A stretch of DNA of 64,000 nt. Origin: JAAFHZ01 sp964247085 (GTDB lineage: Bacteria; Cyanobacteriota; Cyanobacteriia; Cyanobacteriales; Chamaesiphonaceae). Below, piece after piece: positions 60,992 through 64,000 of this stretch. The notes under the pieces were generated by a model that worked only from the letters and a program-made list of their open reading frames with translations, was not told the DNA's origin and made no database searches. The translations under genes were made by a program, and so were the position numbers. Every line of letters begins with the position of its first letter. Position 1 is the first letter of the stretch. The DNA is taken from contig CAXTSX010000004.1 of NCBI GenBank assembly GCA_964247085.1, positions 1 to 64,000 on the forward strand. The letters are read 5' to 3'.

Positions 60992-61387
60992 CTAAAGAAA
61001 ACGCGATCGCAACTCTGGTGTCGGCACCATACAAGTTTCCCGTCGTCCAAATAACCGAAACCGCTGACGAGCAAACTCCGTATAAGCCCAGTCTCGTAGT
61101 GGTTGCGGCATGGCTTGGAAAGCTGTTAACAACTGCCAGCCCCCTTCGAGTCTCGATAATACAGCCAACACCGCATCACTCTTGGTTAAAGCCCGATCGC
61201 CATCCACCAACATCAAAGTCTGAATATCATCAGGATCTAGGCCATGCTGACGATAGAGCTGCTGGCCTACTTCAGACTGAATAGAGGCAAACTGGAAAAT
61301 TTGCTGGCGATCGATCGCCAGCACCATCTGCACCGCAGCATTGCAGAAATTACAAACCCCATCAAACAAAATCAAATTCTGATACAT
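60992..61387 (-). CDS. DCC family thiol-disulfide oxidoreductase-like protein
   Basis: This 131-residue thioredoxin-like protein of the DUF393/DCC family begins MYQNLILFDGVCNFCNAAV, with the CxxC motif in the DGxCxxC context, and has the family's RLEGGWQLLTAFQAMP and RDWAYTEFARQRFRLFG blocks. Function is not established. It is the last gene of a minus-strand series after rnc. Confidence 0.85.
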   Translation of the reverse strand: MYQNLILFDGVCNFCNAAVQMVLAIDRQQIFQFASIQSEVGQQLYRQHGLDPDDIQTLMLVDGDRALTKSDAVLAVLSRLEGGWQLLTAFQAMPQPLRDWAYTEFARQRFRLFGRRETCMVPTPELRSRFL

Positions 61388-61417
61388 TTCATTCCTGAAA
61401 ATCCGTGGATTGTTTGG

Positions 61418-62134
61418 TTATCCTGCTGGGGTAGATTTACCGTCATCACTCAATTCCCAAAAAGCAACCTTGGCTGCTGTTTGCTGGGCAGCCTTTTTTG
61501 ATTGACCAGTGCCACTGCCCCACAATTTATCCTTCACCCAAACCTCCGCCGTAAACCGACATTCTGGCTGGGTTTTTACCGGTGATTCTTGCACCCGATA
61601 CTCTGGCAAGGTTTTATAGCGAGCTTGGGTTAATTCTTGTAGAGCGTCTTTATAATTCAGCCGTGCCGGATCTTGTAAAATCTCGGTGCTTAGTTGCTGA
61701 AAATGACTATCCAGCCAGGGTCTGACCAGGGTTAAATCCTTGGTGCTGAGATAGAGCGCCCCCAACACCGACTCGAAGGCATCAGCCATCCGCGATACTT
61801 TCCCTGAAATATCACCAGCGGCGCTGGGTGCTAACAGTAGGTATCGATCGAACCCATAGCTTTCAGCCAACTTAGCTAAAACTTGATCGCTAACCAAAAC
61901 TTTCCGCACCGCCGAAAAATCGCCGACTGAACTATTGGGGTATTTTTCCCACAAAAATTCTGAAGCAGCTAAACGCACCACCGAATCACCAATAAATTCT
62001 AACTGTTCATAATTGGGAAGACCCATGGTGGGGTGAATCAAAGCAATGTCCAACAGTTCCCAATTAACAACGGTCGTCTCTGGTAAACCCAAGCGACCAA
62101 TCAAGTTTTGTAGTTGTTTCTGACGATGAGCCAC
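61418..62134 (-). CDS. rnc: Ribonuclease III
   Basis: RNase III cuts double-stranded RNA in rRNA and mRNA processing. The 238-residue protein has the catalytic signature NYEQLEFIGDSVVRL, a second acidic site (MADAFESVLGALYLS) and a C-terminal double-stranded-RNA-binding domain (NYKDALQELTQ to GQSKKAAQQTAAKVAFWEL). It lies next to rnpB, so two RNA-processing factors are neighbours. Confidence 0.95.
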   Translation of the reverse strand: MAHRQKQLQNLIGRLGLPETTVVNWELLDIALIHPTMGLPNYEQLEFIGDSVVRLAASEFLWEKYPNSSVGDFSAVRKVLVSDQVLAKLAESYGFDRYLLLAPSAAGDISGKVSRMADAFESVLGALYLSTKDLTLVRPWLDSHFQQLSTEILQDPARLNYKDALQELTQARYKTLPEYRVQESPVKTQPECRFTAEVWVKDKLWGSGTGQSKKAAQQTAAKVAFWELSDDGKSTPAG

Positions 62135-62181
62135 TGAATGATCGGGATATTAAGTAATTTATATAGTTGATTTGAATTTAT

Positions 62182-62549
62182 GAAGAGAGAGCTAGAACAT
62201 AAGCCGGGTTCTGTTATTTTGACTGTTGCCAACCAAAACGGCGGTTATCTATCTGGGATAACTATTACTAGCCACCTCAAGCGGGTTCTTTACGGGACGG
62301 GAAAAAGACCAACCCTTGACCCTTCCTTGCTTCCAACCGGGGTTTACCGAGCCAACACCTCTCGATGTTGCTGGTGCGCTCTTACCGCACCTTTGCACCC
62401 TTACCCTGACGGGCGGTATTTTTCTGTGGCACTATCCTCACGATCGCTCGCACTGGGCGTTACCCAGCAAGTTTGGTCTTTCGGAAGCCCGGACTTTCCT
62501 CAGCGCTGACTTTCATCAGTCTGCAACCACCTCGCCAACTCCCTCTCTA
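62182..62549 (-). ncRNA. rnpB: RNase P RNA
   Basis: This is the catalytic RNA that matures tRNA 5' ends. On the minus strand the conserved 5' block GAGGAAAGTCCGGGC (complement of 62487-62501) and the 3' block ACAGAACCCGGCTTA (complement near 62202-62216) are both present. The terminal sequences GAGAGGGAGTT and AGCTCTCTT pair as helix P1. The length of about 365 nt fits cyanobacterial type A RNase P RNA. Ends are approximate to a few bases. Short open frames across it are not genes. Confidence 0.93.
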
Positions 62550-62645
62550 AATATAGATTCTAAAGGAGTTTGTTGATAACTGAGTCAATTATGACAAAAG
62601 AATTACCAAATAGCCATCCTACTCTAGCGACACTCGCTATCTTAA

Positions 62646-64000
62646 TTAGTTTAAATCTACTATGTTTATATCGATCGATCGAACAACTAATGGCGACTGA
62701 TTTATCCCAGCGTAATCGATCCCCAGATAGGAACAAACATTCAATATATTGCTGGCAGCATAGTCTACCTGTTGATCATTACTGTCATGCAATTGGTTTA
62801 ATAAGTTGTGAAGATGCTTTTCTAGATTGGACTTAGTCCCCAAGGCCGCCCGTAAATGCTCAACCAATATTTTGAACATGCGGTGTGTTTCCTGGGCGAA
62901 GATCCCAGATACTGGCGGAATATTGTAAACATCTGGGCTACTTTGAGCAGGAAGCAACCGATGAGAACGGCAATATTGTAGATCACCGTCGAGAATTTCC
63001 TGAGCCAAGACGGCCATCAACTTTCCAGTGACATACTCCATGACAGCTGGTGGTTGCGTTAGACCAGTCTGGTTCGAGGTGATCAAGGAACGTTGGTGGA
63101 GAGCTTCCAGGGCCTCGAAAATTTCCCTCATTGGCATCTGGGTCTCCGATTGGAGAATTCTGACATGGCAACCCCCTCGGTTAATTGCTAACCAATACAT
63201 GAGGGAACGTTGCCGGGGTGATAGCCGGTGAAATTGCCGATCGAATAAATCCCATAAATCACTAAAGATGGTGTGGCCATGAGCCAAAAACCTGGAAAGA
63301 TCACCGCCAAAAAGATTTTGGATTTTGGTAACCGCGATTTTTAGCATCTGAGGATTGCCATCGAAATGCTGAATAAGAGTATTTTGATCCGAATTACTAG
63401 TATTCCAACCCTTGTCTGTCAATATTTGCTGGCCAGCGGCACTAGCCAGACCTTTTAAGGTGATCGATCGCACGGGCAAATGGTCACCACCCCACTGCTC
63501 TAGACCCTGTGGTTGTTCGCGGGAGGTCAGGAGTAAGCAGCTTTGGTGATTAATTGTAGCAATCTGTTCTATTAGTTGATGATAAGCTTCATAACCGGGG
63601 AGACATTGACCCGTCCGATCGCCAGCTTGGAAAATTGAGTCTACACTGTCCAAAATTAACAAACAGCGTTTTTCTTGGATCTGTTGCATCAACAAAGCGA
63701 GTGACGGGGGTTGCTCATGAGACAATTCGCCATCCTGTAACACCGTCAAAATATCAGCACACAAAACTTCTGGCAAAGGAGCTGATTTCAAGCTCCGCCA
63801 AACAATATAATCAAACTGCGACTCCAGCTTCTGGGCGAGTTTAATAGCAAAAGTTGTCTTGCCAATTCCCCCCAAACCATGAATACTAATTAACCGACAC
63901 CGATTCCAGGCAATCCATTGCTCTAATTTGGTTAATTCGGAGTGGCGACCATAAAAAACTGAAACATCGATCGCCTCACCCCAATCTTGAATACCACTGT
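62646..64000 (-). CDS. NB-ARC/NACHT-type ATPase, 5' end outside the window
   Basis: This is a STAND-class ATPase. The frame is open to the window edge and reads WGEAIDVSVFYGR, LEQWIAW and the P-loop GLGGIGKTTFAIKLAQKL, followed by Walker B LLILDSVDSI, the sensor LLTSREQ and the winged-helix region. Cyanobacterial proteins of this type usually continue into pentapeptide or WD40 repeats. Here the protein ends soon after the helical NLLNQLHDSN...NILNVCSYLGIDYAG segment, with no repeats. Signalling or defence roles are both possible; the N-terminal effector domain is not visible. Confidence 0.8.
   Translation of the reverse strand, partial: SGIQDWGEAIDVSVFYGRHSELTKLEQWIAWNRCRLISIHGLGGIGKTTFAIKLAQKLESQFDYIVWRSLKSAPLPEVLCADILTVLQDGELSHEQPPSLALLMQQIQEKRCLLILDSVDSIFQAGDRTGQCLPGYEAYHQLIEQIATINHQSCLLLTSREQPQGLEQWGGDHLPVRSITLKGLASAAGQQILTDKGWNTSNSDQNTLIQHFDGNPQMLKIAVTKIQNLFGGDLSRFLAHGHTIFSDLWDLFDRQFHRLSPRQRSLMYWLAINRGGCHVRILQSETQMPMREIFEALEALHQRSLITSNQTGLTQPPAVMEYVTGKLMAVLAQEILDGDLQYCRSHRLLPAQSSPDVYNIPPVSGIFAQETHRMFKILVEHLRAALGTKSNLEKHLHNLLNQLHDSNDQQVDYAASNILNVCSYLGIDYAGINQSPLVVRSIDINIVDLN

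Noticed and set aside
62180..62576. Plus-strand protein-coding frames
   Set aside because: They lie across the RNase P RNA gene, whose conserved blocks and terminal helix explain the sequence.

Overview
The window is chromosomal DNA from a cyanobacterium. It carries ndhH, a ferrochelatase with a C-terminal chlorophyll-binding-like (CAB/Hli) helix, CP12, class II fructose/sedoheptulose bisphosphatase, Ycf66, a BvdR-type biliverdin reductase, a cyanobacterial-type GshA, a DesC-type acyl-lipid desaturase, and HIP1 octamers (GCGATCGC, for example 804-811 and 16118-16125). A PatD-like gene hints at a filamentous lineage, but the genus cannot be fixed from this sequence alone.

Layout. 1-8 kb: the end of an exopolysaccharide sugar transferase, then purU, a lipoprotein cyclophilin, a GT4 glycosyltransferase with an MFS exporter, the overlapping deoC-recO pair, and hemH. 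8-15.2 kb: a VWA protein, a small accessory patch with a Coq4-motif protein, a PatD-like gene, a bifunctional Rel/SpoT, GshA, and two tandem CP12 genes. 15.3-24.9 kb: ndhH with a partner membrane protein, two AMIN-domain proteins (one with a beta-lactamase-fold domain, one a shortened copy), ileS-plsC-DUF3146, a PadR/DUF4188 pair with a large palindromic operator, and a gamma-carbonic anhydrase-like protein. 25-26.4 kb: a Rieske oxygenase and a small membrane protein.

26.3-35.3 kb, minus strand, is the most interesting part: a complete lasso-peptide locus. In transcription order it encodes the leader peptidase (B2), the PqqD-like leader-binding protein (B1), the asparagine-synthetase-like cyclase (C), four tandem 38-42 residue precursors, an HprK-like kinase, a PRMT-like methyltransferase with a PqqD-like tail, an ABC exporter and a nucleotidyltransferase-fold protein. 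The precursor genes are too short for routine gene calling. They share a YxxPxL...G...T leader, and their Met-rich cores are predicted to form 8- or 9-residue Ala1-Asp rings. A rho-independent terminator separates them from the tailoring and export genes.

35.4-64 kb: bvdR, menH-hemA, glpX, a CysQ-like phosphatase, a lipoprotein with an 11-residue repeat, ycf66, ilvC, a LapA-like protein, a flavin disulfide-reductase-family protein lacking its redox cysteines, mfd, a CBS/DUF21 protein, a family 4 uracil-DNA glycosylase, an AT-rich patch with an orphan gene and a heme-c sensor-like protein, a methionine-gamma-lyase family protein, desC, a SnoaL-like protein, a CPBP protease, a pseudouridine synthase, M48 and M16 peptidases, a DCC protein, rnc, the RNase P RNA gene rnpB, and the end of an NB-ARC ATPase that runs off the window.

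All calls come from reading the translated sequence and motifs; no database search was run. Where an ATG lies just downstream of a weaker alternative start with no better ribosome binding site, the ATG was chosen.
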